Shown: in pieces, positions 7,465 through 17,738 of the stretch
Layout: every line of letters starts with the position of its first letter
Numbering within the stretch: the first letter of the stretch is position 1
Source of the DNA: Uliginosibacterium gangwonense
Lineage (GTDB): Bacteria; Pseudomonadota; Gammaproteobacteria; Burkholderiales; Rhodocyclaceae
Direction: 5' to 3'
DNA length: 34,191 nt
Assembly (NCBI GenBank): GCA_005239635.1
Contig: SBBQ01000079.1
Span: 1-34,191 of the forward strand
The notes under the pieces: generated by a model
Seen by the model: the letters and a program-made list of their open reading frames with translations, nothing else
Database searches by the model: none
Told to the model about the DNA's origin: nothing
Translations under genes and position numbers: made by a program

Positions 7465-9750
7465 TCAGAACACGTTACCAACTTGGAATTGGAAGCGCTG
7501 CGTTTTGTCGCCATCCTTCTTATTCAGCGGATTCGCGATACTAAAATTGAGTGGGCCCAACGGGGATGACCACGTGATACCAATCCCCGTACTGTAGCGC
7601 ATATCTTGCGAACGGAATTTCTCACCACTCCCCCACACCAAACCTGTGTCGAGGAATACGCCTAAACGTACGGAGCGATCCGCACCCAACCCAGGAACCG
7701 GGAACAGTAACTCCGCATTCCCCACAACCTTTCGACTACCGCCAAGAAACTCACCCGACACAGCGTCCTTCGGGCCAATGCTACCAAAATCAAAGCCCCG
7801 AACGGAGCCAATACCACCCGCAAAATAATTCTTATAGAACGGTAGTGGTTTGCCATTCAAACCACCACCCATCCCGACATCGCCATTCAACATCAGGGTC
7901 ATGGTGCGAGACAGCGGCAAATAGGTTTGGTACTGGTAGTTTGTGCGCCAATATCTCAAAGATCCGACAGGCATTGTGAGTTCGGTACCAAAACGGTGTT
8001 GGCTGCCCGTAGTAGGGTAAATCACTGAATCACGACGATCGCGTGCCCAGCCTATGCTGCCTACAAGCGAACTATATGAGTTGCCAAAAGTGTTGACGAA
8101 ATCGACATAGCGCTGAGGACTCGAAGTGTCTACCGTTAGACGCGTATGATCTGCAGCCAAACCAAAACTGATCGAATCATCTTCCGCAATCGGTACCCCA
8201 ACACGCAATCCCGCACCGTAGGATTTCGATTGGTAAGTACCGACGGTACGCAATGAAGAGGAATTCACATCACGGCGGTAAATATCCCAACCACGACTCA
8301 CACCATCCATGGTGTAGTACGGATCGGTATAAGACAGTGCATAGGTCTTATTAATTTTCCCGCTATTGATTTGTGCAGAGACAAACTTGCCGCTACCAAA
8401 CAAGTTTTGCTGTGAAATTGAACCAGACAACACCAATTTTCCAGAACTTGAAAAACCTGCCCCCAGCATTAAGTTCCCGGTTGGTTTTTCCTTAATGGTA
8501 TAGGTCGCATCAACTTGATCTGTCGTGCCCGGCACGGCCGCCGTTTCCATCTGCACTCCATCAAAATAGCCAAGGCGATCAATCCGTTGCTTGGAGCGAT
8601 TCAGCTTTTCACCGTCGTACCAACTACCCTCCATCTGACGCATTTCGCGTCGAACGACTTCATCCCGCGTTTTGGTATTACCCGCAACGTTGATGCGACG
8701 AACATACACCCGACGACCGGGGTCAATGTAGAAGGTAAAGGCGGCTTGATGCTTTTCTTTGTCGACTTCAGGCGCCGCATTCACATTGGCAAAAGCATAA
8801 CCATCATTCGACAAACGATCGGTAATCGCCTTGACCGAATCATTCACCTTTTGACGCGAAAACTCGTCGCCCGATTTAATTTTGAGCAGCGGCAATAGCT
8901 CGCTCTCAGGCAGCAACATATCGCCTGCCAGTTTCACGCCTGATACCGTGTACTTTTCACCTTCGGTCACACTAACGGTAATGTAGATGTCTTTTTTATC
9001 CGGCGTGATTTGAACCTGCGTTGAATTGATTGCAAATTCAAGGTAGCCCTGATCCAGATAAAAAGAACGCAGCTTTTCTAAATCACCTTGCAGCTTCTGA
9101 CGGGAGTATTGGTCGTTCTTGGTATACCAAGTCATCCAGCCCGAAGTCGTTAATGTCAAAATTTCGAGCAGATCTTTTTCTTTGAAGGCTTGATTGCCCA
9201 CAATATTGATCTGCTTAATTTTGGCAACGTCACCTTCGGTGATATCAAAACTCACCGCAACCCGATTACGTTCTAGCGGCGTGACCGTGGTTTTAATTTC
9301 TGCGGCGTATTTGCCGCGAGAAAGGTACTGACGCTTGAGTTCCTGCTCGGCCTTGTCGAGCATCGAGCGATCAAGAATTCTCGATTCTGATAGACCGATC
9401 TCTTTGAGCGATTTTTTAACGCCGTCTTTTTCAAATTCCTTCATGCCGGTGAAGTCGATACTGGCGATAGCAGGACGCTCATCTACCAATACCACCAGCA
9501 CACGTCCTTCAACCTCAATACGTACATCTTTGAAGAAGCCAGTGGAGTACAGCGCCTTAATGGCTTGTGCCGCACTTTCTTGAGAAAACGTGTCACCCAC
9601 CTTAATGGGCAGGTAATTAAACACCGTACCGGCTTCAGTACGCTGAATGCCCTCAATGCGAATATCCTGAACCGTAAAAGGCTCAAAACCGAATGCGGGC
9701 AGCGCAAACAAAGAAGCAACGAGGCAAGAAAGTAGGCTTTTTTTGGTCAT
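7465..9750 (-). CDS. bamA: Outer membrane protein assembly factor BamA
   Basis: BamA is the central beta-barrel of the machine that folds and inserts outer-membrane proteins. The 761-residue protein has a signal peptide (about 1-21), five POTRA domains (about 23-425) and a C-terminal 16-strand barrel (about 430-761). The conserved loop-6 motif VRGF is at 650-653 in GGIGSVRGFDFGS. The protein ends in FQFQVGNVF, the terminal aromatic beta-signal. The longer frame from TTG 9759 overlaps the rseP stop as TTGA; ATG 9750 is preferred because GGGT (9759-9762) is eight bases upstream of it but too close to the TTG. Its partner skp follows directly. Confidence 0.97.
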   Translation of the reverse strand: MTKKSLLSCLVASLFALPAFGFEPFTVQDIRIEGIQRTEAGTVFNYLPIKVGDTFSQESAAQAIKALYSTGFFKDVRIEVEGRVLVVLVDERPAIASIDFTGMKEFEKDGVKKSLKEIGLSESRILDRSMLDKAEQELKRQYLSRGKYAAEIKTTVTPLERNRVAVSFDITEGDVAKIKQINIVGNQAFKEKDLLEILTLTTSGWMTWYTKNDQYSRQKLQGDLEKLRSFYLDQGYLEFAINSTQVQITPDKKDIYITVSVTEGEKYTVSGVKLAGDMLLPESELLPLLKIKSGDEFSRQKVNDSVKAITDRLSNDGYAFANVNAAPEVDKEKHQAAFTFYIDPGRRVYVRRINVAGNTKTRDEVVRREMRQMEGSWYDGEKLNRSKQRIDRLGYFDGVQMETAAVPGTTDQVDATYTIKEKPTGNLMLGAGFSSSGKLVLSGSISQQNLFGSGKFVSAQINSGKINKTYALSYTDPYYTMDGVSRGWDIYRRDVNSSSLRTVGTYQSKSYGAGLRVGVPIAEDDSISFGLAADHTRLTVDTSSPQRYVDFVNTFGNSYSSLVGSIGWARDRRDSVIYPTTGSQHRFGTELTMPVGSLRYWRTNYQYQTYLPLSRTMTLMLNGDVGMGGGLNGKPLPFYKNYFAGGIGSVRGFDFGSIGPKDAVSGEFLGGSRKVVGNAELLFPVPGLGADRSVRLGVFLDTGLVWGSGEKFRSQDMRYSTGIGITWSSPLGPLNFSIANPLNKKDGDKTQRFQFQVGNVF

Positions 9751-9755
9751 TTTGT

Positions 9756-11123
9756 TCAACCCGACACCAGCCGGCTGATGTCGTTATAAAAGGCACAGGC
9801 CATCATCACGGCCAAAATGGCCATGCCAATGCGCTGTCCGAGCAACATCGTTTGCTCAGAAACGGGGCTGCCTTTGATGATCTCGGCAAAATAATACATC
9901 AGGTGCCCCCCATCCAGCAGTGGAATAGGCAGAAGATTCAACACACCCAAACTAATACTGATCAGGGCAATAAACCGGATATAAGGCTCTAGGCCCATTC
10001 TGGCAGACTGCCCAGCATAATCGGCGATGGTGACAGGTCCGCTCAGGTTTTTCCATGAAACCTCGCCGGTCACCATACGGCCCATCATTTTTAGGCTAAA
10101 AACCGAGGTATCCCAGGTTTGAACCAGCCCCTGCCAAAGTGCTTGTGGCACGGAATAGCTGATCTTGACCATGAGTTTTTCGCGAAGTTCGGTGGAATGT
10201 GGGGCAGCGATCCCAATTCGGCCGATTTTTTCACCCTTATCATCAAACTCTTCTACCTGAACCGTTATTTTTTGCGCGGCTTGCGCACCCCGGTCAAGTG
10301 TAAAAACAAGACTTTGCCCTGCAGACTTACGAATAGCACCTACTAAATCAGTCCAATTGTTGATCGTCTTATCCTGAATCGCCACGACACGGTCACCTGC
10401 TCGCAACCCAGCACGCTCTGCGGCAGAGCCCATTTGTACAGCGCCTATCTCAGCCGGCAAGTCAATTTGCAATGGCGTGAAACCCGCTTCCTTCAACACA
10501 TCGCCTTCCAATGCTTTCTGTCCCAACGACTTCAAACTTAAAGCGTGTGTATCAATCTGCTGATCTGCATTAAGTGTTTGCAGCTGTACAGGGCGATGCT
10601 CCAAGCCTTGATCGAGTAGCGCCCAGCGTAATTCTTGTAACGTAGTAATTTCACGGCCATTGAGATGGGTAATCCGCTCTCCTGCCTTAAAGCCAGCCTG
10701 ATCAACCAAACTACCTTGGGTTGGCGTTCCAAAGACTGGCCTAGGTTCTTCAACGCCATTTGCAAACAGCGCCCAATACACCGCAATTGCTAATAGAAAA
10801 TTGGCCAAAGGGCCTGCAACCACAATGGCAATGCGCTTACCTACGGACTGATTGTTAAACGCACGATGTCGTTCGTCTTCCGGCACCGGCCCTTCGCGTT
10901 CGTCGAGCATACGAACGTATCCACCCAGCGGAATAACGCCAATCGAAAACTCAGAGCGGTCTGCTCCAAAAGTGCGCAGATAAATGCTTTGGCCAAAGCC
11001 AACCGAAAAGCGAAGCACTTTTACGCCCGCCCATCGCGCCACCAGGAAGTGCCCCGCTTCATGCACCACAATCAGCGTGCCCAGCGCTACTAGAAACGCC
11101 AGCAGGGTAATTAAAGCGCTCAT
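9756..11123 (-). CDS. rseP: Site-2 zinc metalloprotease RseP
   Basis: RseP cleaves the anti-sigma factor RseA and remnant signal peptides within the inner membrane, driving the sigma-E envelope stress response. The 455-residue protein begins with a membrane helix carrying the zinc motif HEAGH (21-25). Two PDZ domains lie in the periplasmic part (about 115-290), and the third zinc ligand is in LLDGGH (Asp404) in a C-terminal helix. The ATG at 11123 overlaps the dxr stop as ATGA; a 12-residue longer frame would run back into dxr and is not favoured. Placement directly before bamA links stress signalling to outer-membrane assembly. Confidence 0.97.
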   Translation of the reverse strand: MSALITLLAFLVALGTLIVVHEAGHFLVARWAGVKVLRFSVGFGQSIYLRTFGADRSEFSIGVIPLGGYVRMLDEREGPVPEDERHRAFNNQSVGKRIAIVVAGPLANFLLAIAVYWALFANGVEEPRPVFGTPTQGSLVDQAGFKAGERITHLNGREITTLQELRWALLDQGLEHRPVQLQTLNADQQIDTHALSLKSLGQKALEGDVLKEAGFTPLQIDLPAEIGAVQMGSAAERAGLRAGDRVVAIQDKTINNWTDLVGAIRKSAGQSLVFTLDRGAQAAQKITVQVEEFDDKGEKIGRIGIAAPHSTELREKLMVKISYSVPQALWQGLVQTWDTSVFSLKMMGRMVTGEVSWKNLSGPVTIADYAGQSARMGLEPYIRFIALISISLGVLNLLPIPLLDGGHLMYYFAEIIKGSPVSEQTMLLGQRIGMAILAVMMACAFYNDISRLVSG

Positions 11124-12355
11124 GCCGCAGAGCGTTGCGTCAGAATCTGCGTAGCACATTCGCGCGCAGCATGGTCTGCCGCGAATACGGTATCTAGACT
11201 ATCTGCATCAGTTGTTGCGACTCGACTCAACACCTCTGCAATCAAATGATGAATGCCAGTAAACGACAAACGACGGTCTAAGAAGGCATCGACGGCCACT
11301 TCATTCGCGGCGTTTAAAATCGCCGGTGCGGTTCCACCCTGACGCAATGCGTGGAACGCCAACGCCAAACAAGGGAAGCGATCCAGATCTGGCTGCTCAA
11401 AGTGCAAGCCAGACAACGCCGTGAGGTCGAGTGATTTTACGCCAGCCTCAATGCGCTCTGGATAAGACAAGGCATGAGCGATGGGCGTACGCATATCCGG
11501 ATTACCAAGTTGCGCAATGACCGAGCCATCAAGATATTCCACCATGGAGTGAATAACACTTTGCGGGTGGATGACGACACTGATTTCATCCGCTGAAGCG
11601 TCAAACAACCAATGCGCTTCAATGACCTCTAAGCCCTTATTCATCATGGTGGCCGAATCCACCGAGATTTTCCGACCCATGACCCAATTTGGATGTGCGC
11701 ATGCTTGTTCAGGCGTCACACTGGCTAAGCTACTCACTGGCGATGTACGAAACGGCCCACCAGATGCGGTGAGCAAAATTCGTTTCACACCATGTTTTTG
11801 TAATTGCTGATTACAGCCCGCCGGCAGGGATTGAAAGACGGCATTGTGTTCAGAATCAATTGGCAAAAGCGTGGCGCCATGGCGTTCTACTTCCGCCATA
11901 AAGAGCGCACCTGACATCACCAAGCTCTCTTTATTGGCAAGCAAAATACGCTTGCCCGCACGTGCTGCTGCTAAGGTTGGGCGTAGACCTGCAGCGCCAA
12001 CTATTGCTGCCATCACGACGTCAACCTCAGGGATACTCGCTACGTGTTCTGCAGCCTCAGCACCAAATAAAACTGTTGTAGCGCAGCTTGCTTGATTAAG
12101 CAATTCGGTCAGTTTTTGTGCCGAAGCCTCGTCCCCCACTACGGCATAGGCTGGCTTGAATTGCACACACTGTTCTGCCAAACGTTCAATTTGGCGATAG
12201 CCGGTTAGTGCAAAAACTGAAAACCGATCTGGATGGCGCGCAATCACATCCAAGGTACTAACGCCAATCGAACCGGTTGCACCCAATATCGTTACTTGTT
12301 GAGGTGCACAATCCGTGCGAGACAAAACCTGCTTTAAATTCGCATCAATGCTCAT
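11120..12355 (-). CDS. dxr: 1-deoxy-D-xylulose-5-phosphate reductoisomerase
   Basis: Dxr (IspC) converts deoxyxylulose phosphate to methylerythritol phosphate with NADPH, the committed step of the non-mevalonate isoprenoid pathway. The 411-residue length is normal. NADPH-binding GATGSIG is at 25-31; [15 protein letters not shown] follows, then the metal and substrate site LPIDSEHNA, the flexible-loop region [20 protein letters not shown] and [20 protein letters not shown]. The product feeds UppS, encoded two genes upstream. The start lies 37 bases after cdsA. Confidence 0.98.
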   Translation of the reverse strand: MSIDANLKQVLSRTDCAPQQVTILGATGSIGVSTLDVIARHPDRFSVFALTGYRQIERLAEQCVQFKPAYAVVGDEASAQKLTELLNQASCATTVLFGAEAAEHVASIPEVDVVMAAIVGAAGLRPTLAAARAGKRILLANKESLVMSGALFMAEVERHGATLLPIDSEHNAVFQSLPAGCNQQLQKHGVKRILLTASGGPFRTSPVSSLASVTPEQACAHPNWVMGRKISVDSATMMNKGLEVIEAHWLFDASADEISVVIHPQSVIHSMVEYLDGSVIAQLGNPDMRTPIAHALSYPERIEAGVKSLDLTALSGLHFEQPDLDRFPCLALAFHALRQGGTAPAILNAANEVAVDAFLDRRLSFTGIHHLIAEVLSRVATTDADSLDTVFAADHAARECATQILTQRSAA

Positions 12356-12392
12356 GATTGTTTAGTCGTCAAATCAGCACGAAGCGCCTAAA

Positions 12393-13235
12393 TTAAGTTG
12401 AAAGTTGGTACAAATACCACAGGCCGTAAACAGGTAAGGTGGCCGTGAGGCTGTCGATACGATCGAGGATACCGCCATGTCCTGGCAATAGCTGGCTGCT
12501 ATCTTTAACGCCGCGCTGACGCTTCATTAGTGATTCAAACAAATCACCTGCAATACTCAGCAAGGTAATTAACAGTAAACCTAGCAACAACACGGGAAGT
12601 GACATGGTTTGCTGTGTCGTATTGAACTGCCATAAACCAATACCATATAGGGTAACGGCAATTACAGCACCAATTGCGCCCTCCAGGGTTTTTCCCGGAC
12701 TAATGCTGGGCGCTAACTTGTGTTTGCCAAAGGCACGGCCCGAAAAATACGCGGCAATGTCGGCAATCCAAATCACCGCCATCATGGCAATTAATATCCA
12801 AGGATCATTCGTACGCAGCAGGCCTAATGAAAATGCAGATGGCAGGAGTAATAGCCAGCCAAGCAGCGCACCTTCCGACCTAGCGGTCACAACCCAGCGC
12901 ACGCGAAACCAAAGCGGTGAAATCAGGCACCAAAAGGCAACCGCACCGATGAGCATAATGCTCCACAAGGCAGTAAATCCGCCACCCGACTTGGCAACTT
13001 GCAGGAGTCCAACATCCCATGCCGGCCAACAACATAAGGCGGCTAATACAGCCGTGATGGCTGCATATTGACGACGGTCTCTCGGCAATGTCGGCACAAG
13101 GCCGGCCCATTCCCAAGCTGCTAGCGCAGTCATCACCACGACAGCAAGCATCCAGATCGCTTCATTTGCAGAAAACAGCAGCAAGGTCAGCACAACCAGC
13201 ATGACAATTGCAGTGATGATGCGTTGCTTCAGCAT
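12393..13235 (-). CDS. cdsA: Phosphatidate cytidylyltransferase
   Basis: CdsA makes CDP-diacylglycerol from phosphatidate and CTP in the inner membrane, the precursor of all major phospholipids. The 280-residue protein has about eight membrane helices. The family signature near the C-terminus is complete: ESLMKRQRGVKDSSQLLPGH followed by GGILDRIDS. A conserved SPGKTLEGAIGA lies upstream of it. It starts 15 bases after uppS and precedes dxr, so lipid carrier, phospholipid and isoprenoid genes are contiguous. Confidence 0.97.
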   Translation of the reverse strand: MLKQRIITAIVMLVVLTLLLFSANEAIWMLAVVVMTALAAWEWAGLVPTLPRDRRQYAAITAVLAALCCWPAWDVGLLQVAKSGGGFTALWSIMLIGAVAFWCLISPLWFRVRWVVTARSEGALLGWLLLLPSAFSLGLLRTNDPWILIAMMAVIWIADIAAYFSGRAFGKHKLAPSISPGKTLEGAIGAVIAVTLYGIGLWQFNTTQQTMSLPVLLLGLLLITLLSIAGDLFESLMKRQRGVKDSSQLLPGHGGILDRIDSLTATLPVYGLWYLYQLST

Positions 13236-13250
13236 ACGGGCTCGATCAAA

Positions 13251-13982
13251 TTACCGCACTGTTTGATTTAAAGCGCCGTGTTCGGCCATAACCTGCTCGC
13301 TGGTTCTGCCAAAGCGACGTTCGCGTGACCGGAATGATTCAATAGCCGCATCAAGCGCCTTGCCATCAAATTCGGGCCATAACAGATCGGTGAAGTACAG
13401 CTCAGAATAGGCCAGCTGCCACAGCAAAAAGTTGCTGATGCGCACCTCCCCACCCGTACGAATAAATAAGTCGGGCTCGGGCGCATATTCAAGCGCCAAA
13501 TGTGCTTGTAGATCTGCCTCGGTGAACTGTCCCGCTCGTTCAGGATGCGCCAATGCAAGCTTGTTCATCGCCTGCATAATGTCCCAACGACCACCATAGT
13601 TGGCAGCAACGGTAAAAGTTAGGCGCGTGTTGTTTTCCGTAAGCTTTTCTGAACGTTCAATCAACTCGACCAAGACCGAATCAAAACGCGATAAATCACC
13701 CACCACACGGAACCGAACGCCGTTCTCATGCAAACGCGCAACCTCTTCTTCCATGGCGCGCACAAATAATTGCATCAAAAATGAAACTTCGTCTTTTGGA
13801 CGGCGCCAATTTTCTGAGCTAAACGCAAACACGGTGAGATATGGAATGCCGCGTTCGATGCAACCGATTACTGCATTGCGAACCGCATCTACACCCTTCT
13901 TGTGCCCCGCCACACGGGGCAAAAAACGTTTGCGCGCCCAGCGGCCATTACCATCAAGAATAATGGCAACGTGCTGGGGCAT
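13251..13982 (-). CDS. uppS: Undecaprenyl diphosphate synthase
   Basis: UppS condenses isopentenyl diphosphate units onto farnesyl diphosphate to make the C55 carrier used for peptidoglycan and O-antigen. With the ATG at 13982 the protein is 243 residues, close to the family norm. It opens with [19 protein letters not shown] (catalytic Asp10), then [11 protein letters not shown] and the C-terminal [15 protein letters not shown] and [12 protein letters not shown]. The ATG has GGAG (13991-13994) eight bases upstream. A GTG at 14030 would add 16 residues but has only a weak site, and the open frame back to 14165 overlaps frr. About 130 bases separate it from frr. Confidence 0.95.
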   Translation of the reverse strand: MPQHVAIILDGNGRWARKRFLPRVAGHKKGVDAVRNAVIGCIERGIPYLTVFAFSSENWRRPKDEVSFLMQLFVRAMEEEVARLHENGVRFRVVGDLSRFDSVLVELIERSEKLTENNTRLTFTVAANYGGRWDIMQAMNKLALAHPERAGQFTEADLQAHLALEYAPEPDLFIRTGGEVRISNFLLWQLAYSELYFTDLLWPEFDGKALDAAIESFRSRERRFGRTSEQVMAEHGALNQTVR

Positions 13983-14112
13983 TTCAGATGCTCCAGGTAT
14001 GGCCTGTGTAGAACTGGTGTGGGATTTCACTGAAAATTGGCTCGTTAGCTTTGCGTGCCTAGTGCGTAGAGAATATAAACAAAAATTCTCGTCAGCCCAT
14101 GGCAAAATCAAC

Positions 14113-14670
14113 TTAAACCGCCAGCAGATCTTGCTCTTTACTCTCGAGCGCCTTATCAACTTCACCGATGTAGCGATCAGTCAGTTTTTGCACATCATCT
14201 TGCGCACGGCGCTCTTCGTCTTCAGAAATCTCTTTTGACTTCACGGCTTCTTTGAGCTGGTTATTGGCGTCGCGACGCAAATTGCGAATTGCAACTTTCG
14301 CGTTCTCGGCTTCGCCACGAACAACCTTAATCAACTCTTTGCGACGCTCTTCAGTTAAGGGTGGCATCGGCACGCGAATCACATCACCCATTGAAGCCGG
14401 ATTCAAGCCCAAGTCGGACTCGCGAATCGCTTTCTCAACCTTTTGCAGCATGGTCTTTTCCCACGGCTGCACGCCAATGGTTCGAGCATCCAGCAATGAC
14501 ACATTGGCAACTTGCGCCAAAGGCGTAGGTGAGCCGTAGTAGTCCACCATGACGTGGTCAAGCAAGCCGGTATGCGCGCGGCCTGTGCGAACTTTGCCGA
14601 AATCGTTTTTCAACGCTTCGATCGATTTCTGCATTTTGTGTTCTGTAGTTTTTTTGAGCTCTGAAATCAT
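14113..14670 (-). CDS. frr: Ribosome recycling factor
   Basis: RRF works with EF-G to split ribosomes after termination. The 185-residue length is exact for the family. The three-helix-bundle and hinge features are clear: [20 protein letters not shown] near residue 27, [16 protein letters not shown], and the C-terminal helices with [14 protein letters not shown] and [18 protein letters not shown]. It lies 42 bases after pyrH and before uppS, as in most proteobacteria. Confidence 0.98.
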   Translation of the reverse strand: MISELKKTTEHKMQKSIEALKNDFGKVRTGRAHTGLLDHVMVDYYGSPTPLAQVANVSLLDARTIGVQPWEKTMLQKVEKAIRESDLGLNPASMGDVIRVPMPPLTEERRKELIKVVRGEAENAKVAIRNLRRDANNQLKEAVKSKEISEDEERRAQDDVQKLTDRYIGEVDKALESKEQDLLAV

Positions 14671-14712
14671 CTCAAACCTCTATCTATCAATGTTTTATTC
14701 AGCAGTGGAGGC

Positions 14713-15423
14713 TCAGATGTGTACCAGGGTACCTTCGTTTTCACCCATCACCACACGTTTGAGTGCACCTGCTTTGAAAATACTAAATACGACGATTGGC
14801 AAACGCTGGTCACGACAGAGTGCCAATGCGGTCGCGTCCATCACCTTGAGATCACGACCAATCGCCTCGTCAAACGACACACGGTCATATCGCTGTGCAG
14901 TAGGGTCTTTGACCGGGTCAGCGGTATACACACCATCAACCTTGGTCGCCTTCAACACAACTTCAGCTTCGATTTCTCGACCTCGGAGTGCGGCTGCGGT
15001 GTCTGTCGTAAAAAACGGGTTACCTGTACCGGCGCCAAATACAACCACACGACCTTCTTCAAGGTAGCGAATAGCCTTGCCGCGGATGTAGGGTTCAACA
15101 ACGGGTTCGATATTGAGGGCAGATTGCACGCGGGCGTTTAGGCCAGCGCGTCGCATGGCGTCACCTAATGCGAGTGCATTCATAACGGTGGCCAGCATGC
15201 CCATGTAGTCCGCGGTTGCGCGATCCATACCGGATGCGCCAGGGGCCACCCCGCGGAAGATATTACCTCCGCCAATGACGATACCAACCTCGACACCAAG
15301 ATCTACGACTTCTTTGATTTCGGCAACAATGCGCTCGAGCATGTTGCGGTTGATACCGTAGTCGTCGTCGCCCATAAGGGCTTCACCAGACAACTTGAGC
15401 AGAATGCGCTTGAATGCGGGCAT
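14713..15423 (-). CDS. pyrH: Uridylate kinase
   Basis: PyrH phosphorylates UMP to UDP, feeding CTP for CdsA and UDP-sugars for lipid A. The 236-residue protein belongs to the amino-acid-kinase fold rather than the eukaryotic UMP kinases. Motifs include [11 protein letters not shown] at the N-terminus, [33 protein letters not shown] and the C-terminal [13 protein letters not shown]. The ATG at 15423 is chosen because the next residues match the family start and AGGA lies nine bases upstream; the open frame to 15474 adds 17 residues with no family likeness. A long hairpin lies between tsf and this gene. Confidence 0.97.
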   Translation of the reverse strand: MPAFKRILLKLSGEALMGDDDYGINRNMLERIVAEIKEVVDLGVEVGIVIGGGNIFRGVAPGASGMDRATADYMGMLATVMNALALGDAMRRAGLNARVQSALNIEPVVEPYIRGKAIRYLEEGRVVVFGAGTGNPFFTTDTAAALRGREIEAEVVLKATKVDGVYTADPVKDPTAQRYDRVSFDEAIGRDLKVMDATALALCRDQRLPIVVFSIFKAGALKRVVMGENEGTLVHI

Positions 15424-15501
15424 GCGTATCCGTCCTGCAAGATTGTTGGAAGGCGTGCGCCGATCGAATTTCACCTCGGTAAATTCAGATCGGTAAAACT
15501 A

Positions 15502-15558
15502 CGCTCACAGGTTTCTGAGCGGTACAACCTGCACGAGGAAGCGAGCCACCTCGTGCAG
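15502..15558 (-). other. Two tandem hairpins between tsf and pyrH
   Basis: A 10-base perfect inverted repeat (15529-15538 with 15549-15558, 10-base loop) lies between tsf and pyrH. It is followed in the transcript by a smaller 6-base pair (15502-15507 with 15516-15521). No T-run follows either on the minus strand, so neither is a standard intrinsic terminator. They may be processing, stability or attenuation structures. Confidence 0.5.
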
Positions 15559-15589
15559 TAACAACTAAACAGCCGGTTTGAATCGCTTA

Positions 15590-16474
15590 TTACTTAGCTG
15601 CTGCTACTTGTGCGGCAACTTCAGCGGCGAAATCAACTGTCTTCTTCTCAATACCTTCACCGACGATATACAGGGTGAAGTTTGCAACTTGCGCACCGCG
15701 AGCCTTCAGCAGTTGCTCAATGGTTTGCTTGCCATCTTCGGCCTTCACGAACACTTGGGCCAATAGTGTCACTTCCTTCAGGTACTTTTGTACGGTACCG
15801 TCAGCGATCTTTTCCAGCATGGCTTCCGGCTTGTTATCTGCACGCGCCTTTTCGATCGCGATACGACGCTCAGCATCGATTAGATCTTGTGACACGCCTG
15901 ATGCATCCAGTGCTTTCGGCTTGGTCGCAGCAATGTGCATGGCGATGTCTTTAGCCAGTTGCTCATCACTACCAATCAAGTCGACCAACACGCCAATTTT
16001 GGAACCCGCGTGAATATAAGAAGCGAGCTTGCCCTTGGCTTCGATACGAGAGAAGCGACGAATCGCCATGTTCTCACCGATTTTTCCAACCAGTGCAGAG
16101 CGAGTTGATTCAACTGTACCCTCACCCATCGGTAGCGCGGAGAGCGCTTCTACGTCGGCCGGGTTTTTGCTGCAAACCAAGTCTGCACAACCCTTTGCCA
16201 ATGCTAAGAAGTCGTCGTTCTTAGCCACAAAATCGGTTTCGCTGTTCACTTCGATCAACGCGCCCACTGCGCCGTTGATGCTAATCGCCACAACACCTTC
16301 AGCTGCAACGCGAGCAGCAGCCTTGCTGGCCTTGTTGCCCAGCTTAACGCGCAGAATTTCTTCTGCCTTCGCGATATCGCCGTCAGCTTCGGACAGGGCC
16401 TTCTTGCACTCCATCATCGGCGCGTCGGTCTTTTCACGAAGTTCCTTGACCATGGATGCGGTGATTTCCGCCAT
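15590..16474 (-). CDS. tsf: Translation elongation factor Ts
   Basis: EF-Ts exchanges GDP for GTP on EF-Tu. The 294-residue protein has the N-terminal UBA-like domain with [20 protein letters not shown], then the core [10 protein letters not shown] with the TDFV motif at residues 80-83 that inserts into EF-Tu, and two coiled core subdomains. The ATG at 16474 has GGGAG five bases upstream. It follows rpsB but is separated from it by a terminator-like hairpin (16521-16567), suggesting reduced expression relative to rpsB. Confidence 0.98.
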   Translation of the reverse strand: MAEITASMVKELREKTDAPMMECKKALSEADGDIAKAEEILRVKLGNKASKAAARVAAEGVVAISINGAVGALIEVNSETDFVAKNDDFLALAKGCADLVCSKNPADVEALSALPMGEGTVESTRSALVGKIGENMAIRRFSRIEAKGKLASYIHAGSKIGVLVDLIGSDEQLAKDIAMHIAATKPKALDASGVSQDLIDAERRIAIEKARADNKPEAMLEKIADGTVQKYLKEVTLLAQVFVKAEDGKQTIEQLLKARGAQVANFTLYIVGEGIEKKTVDFAAEVAAQVAAAK

Positions 16475-16520
16475 GATGACTCCCAATTCAGTTCAAATTC
16501 AGTTCAAAAACAGGGTTATA

Positions 16521-16567
16521 AAAAAGGCTGCGAGTGACTCTTCAACGACTCACCGCAGCCTTTTTTG
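16521..16567 (-). terminator. Intrinsic terminator/attenuator between rpsB and tsf
   Basis: A stem of GGCTGCG (16526-16532) with CGCAGCC (16554-16560) extends inward by seven more pairs, with a bulge and a mismatch, to a six-base loop. It is flanked by five A on the left and six T on the right, so the minus-strand transcript has a G+C stem followed by U residues. Reading through it is needed to express tsf from the rpsB promoter. The symmetric A and T flanks would also let it act on plus-strand transcription. Confidence 0.85.
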
Positions 16568-16580
16568 CCGGAAGGGCAGA

Positions 16581-17327
16581 TTAGGCTGTCTTGCCTTCTT
16601 CTACCTCAACGAATTCGTCTTGTCCGGCTTCTACGATTTCTTGCAAGCTTTGGCTACGACCTTCAAGCACTGCATCCGCTACGCCACGGGCGTACAGGCG
16701 AATTGCGCGGCTAGAATCGTCGTTGCCTGGGATGATGTAATCAACACGGTCCGGAGCGTGGTTGGTATCCACAACGGCCACAACCGGGATACCCAGCTTC
16801 TTGGCTTCGGTAATCGCGATCTTGTGGTAGCCCACGTCGATGATGAAAATTGCATCGGGCAGACCATTCAGATCCTTAATACCACCGATACTCTTATTCA
16901 GCTTTTCCAGCTCGCGTTGAACGGTCAGGGCTTCACGCTTTGACAGCTTTTCAATGCTGCCGTCGATTTGCATCTGCTCCAAATCCTTCAAACGCTTAAC
17001 AGATTGCTTCAGCGTTTTGAAGTTAGTCATCATGCCGCCGAGCCAACGCTCATCAACATATGGCATACCAGCACGTTGCGCTTCTTCAGCGATGATTTCG
17101 CGAGATTGGCGCTTTGTACCCACGAACAGCACGGTGCCCTTGTTAGCTGACAAACGACGCAGGAATGACATGGCTTCGTTGTACTTAGCCAGGGTTTTTT
17201 CCAGGTTGATGATATGAATCTTGTTGCGAGCACCAAAGATGTACGGCGCCATCTTCGGGTTCCAGAAACGGGTTTGGTGGCCAAAGTGAACACCGGCCTC
17301 CAACATTTGACGCATTGTTACGGACAT
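16581..17327 (-). CDS. rpsB: 30S ribosomal protein S2
   Basis: S2 binds late to the small ribosomal subunit and is needed for S1 attachment. The 248-residue protein starts [20 protein letters not shown] and contains [39 protein letters not shown], the central coiled coil and [17 protein letters not shown] 17327 has GGAG seven bases upstream; the open frame to 17435 reads through the leader and is rejected. It heads the long minus-strand cluster. The promoter and folded leader upstream fit the S2-mediated feedback described for rpsB-tsf in E. coli, inferred here. Confidence 0.98.
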   Translation of the reverse strand: MSVTMRQMLEAGVHFGHQTRFWNPKMAPYIFGARNKIHIINLEKTLAKYNEAMSFLRRLSANKGTVLFVGTKRQSREIIAEEAQRAGMPYVDERWLGGMMTNFKTLKQSVKRLKDLEQMQIDGSIEKLSKREALTVQRELEKLNKSIGGIKDLNGLPDAIFIIDVGYHKIAITEAKKLGIPVVAVVDTNHAPDRVDYIIPGNDDSSRAIRLYARGVADAVLEGRSQSLQEIVEAGQDEFVEVEEGKTA

Positions 17328-17356
17328 TTCAATACTCCATCTCGGGTTTAACCTCC

Positions 17357-17413
17357 GCCCAGCTGTAGCCTGCAACTCAACTTGATTGCAGACACCCTTT
17401 TTTAAATCTGGGC
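17357..17413 (-). promoter_or_regulatory. Folded rpsB mRNA leader, candidate S2 autoregulatory element
   Basis: In the minus-strand transcript an outer helix pairs GCCCAG with CTGGGC (17408-17413 with 17357-17362). It encloses an inner hairpin CTGCAA/TTGCAG (17386-17391 with 17370-17375). The element ends about 30 bases before the rpsB start. Feedback control of rpsB-tsf by S2 through the leader is known in E. coli; whether this is the equivalent structure is inference. Confidence 0.5.
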
Positions 17414-17557
17414 GTGCGGATTGAAAAACAAACATTTTTAAACTGCACCGTCCGCGGATTTTGGCTCGGCGACATTAACTCGGAATTCAACCCCAAGTTT
17501 TTTAACCCTAGGTTTTAACCTTTTTGAAGAAGCCAACCCACACGGAACAGCCTCGGG

Positions 17558-17587
17558 ATTCTAACGTGGATAGCCGCCTTTTTGCAA
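17558..17587 (-). promoter_or_regulatory. Candidate promoter of the rpsB cluster
   Basis: On the minus strand TTGCAA (17582-17587) is followed after 18 bases by TAGAAT (17558-17563), a good sigma-70 pair. It would give a leader of roughly 220 bases before rpsB. The remainder of the 411-base gap between rpsB and map holds A/T-rich GGGTTAAA-like repeats (about 17486-17520) and the map upstream region. Confidence 0.55.
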
Positions 17588-17670
17588 GCCAGGGCATGAA
17601 ACATTCCTAGACTGAGCCACGTTCAAATACCTTTAAAACATAAGGGCTACCACAGCCTTTTTGATGAAAT

Positions 17671-17699
17671 TTGCCCATCTGCAATGTTTGGGCTAGATT
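17671..17699 (+). promoter_or_regulatory. Candidate promoter for map
   Basis: TTGCCC (17671-17676), a 17-base spacer and TAGATT (17694-17699) form a moderate sigma-70-type pair about 40 bases before the map start. It is divergent from the rpsB promoter. Motif match only. Confidence 0.35.
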
Positions 17700-17738
17700 C
17701 GGTCTTGTTTACTACAAAAACAAACCCCTTGCAGGGTA

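Noticed and set aside
12604-13071. 155-codon plus-strand frame antisense to cdsA
   Set aside because: It is a shadow of the intact CdsA coding region, with no start signal or domain.
14072-14093. GAGAAT/ATTCTC hairpin between frr and uppS
   Set aside because: The stem is six pairs and A/T-rich around a TATATT; it could be a weak promoter or chance, with no matching -35.
16029-16943. 304-codon plus-strand frame antisense to tsf and rpsB
   Set aside because: It reads backwards through two highly conserved genes and the terminator between them, so it is a by-product of their codon use.
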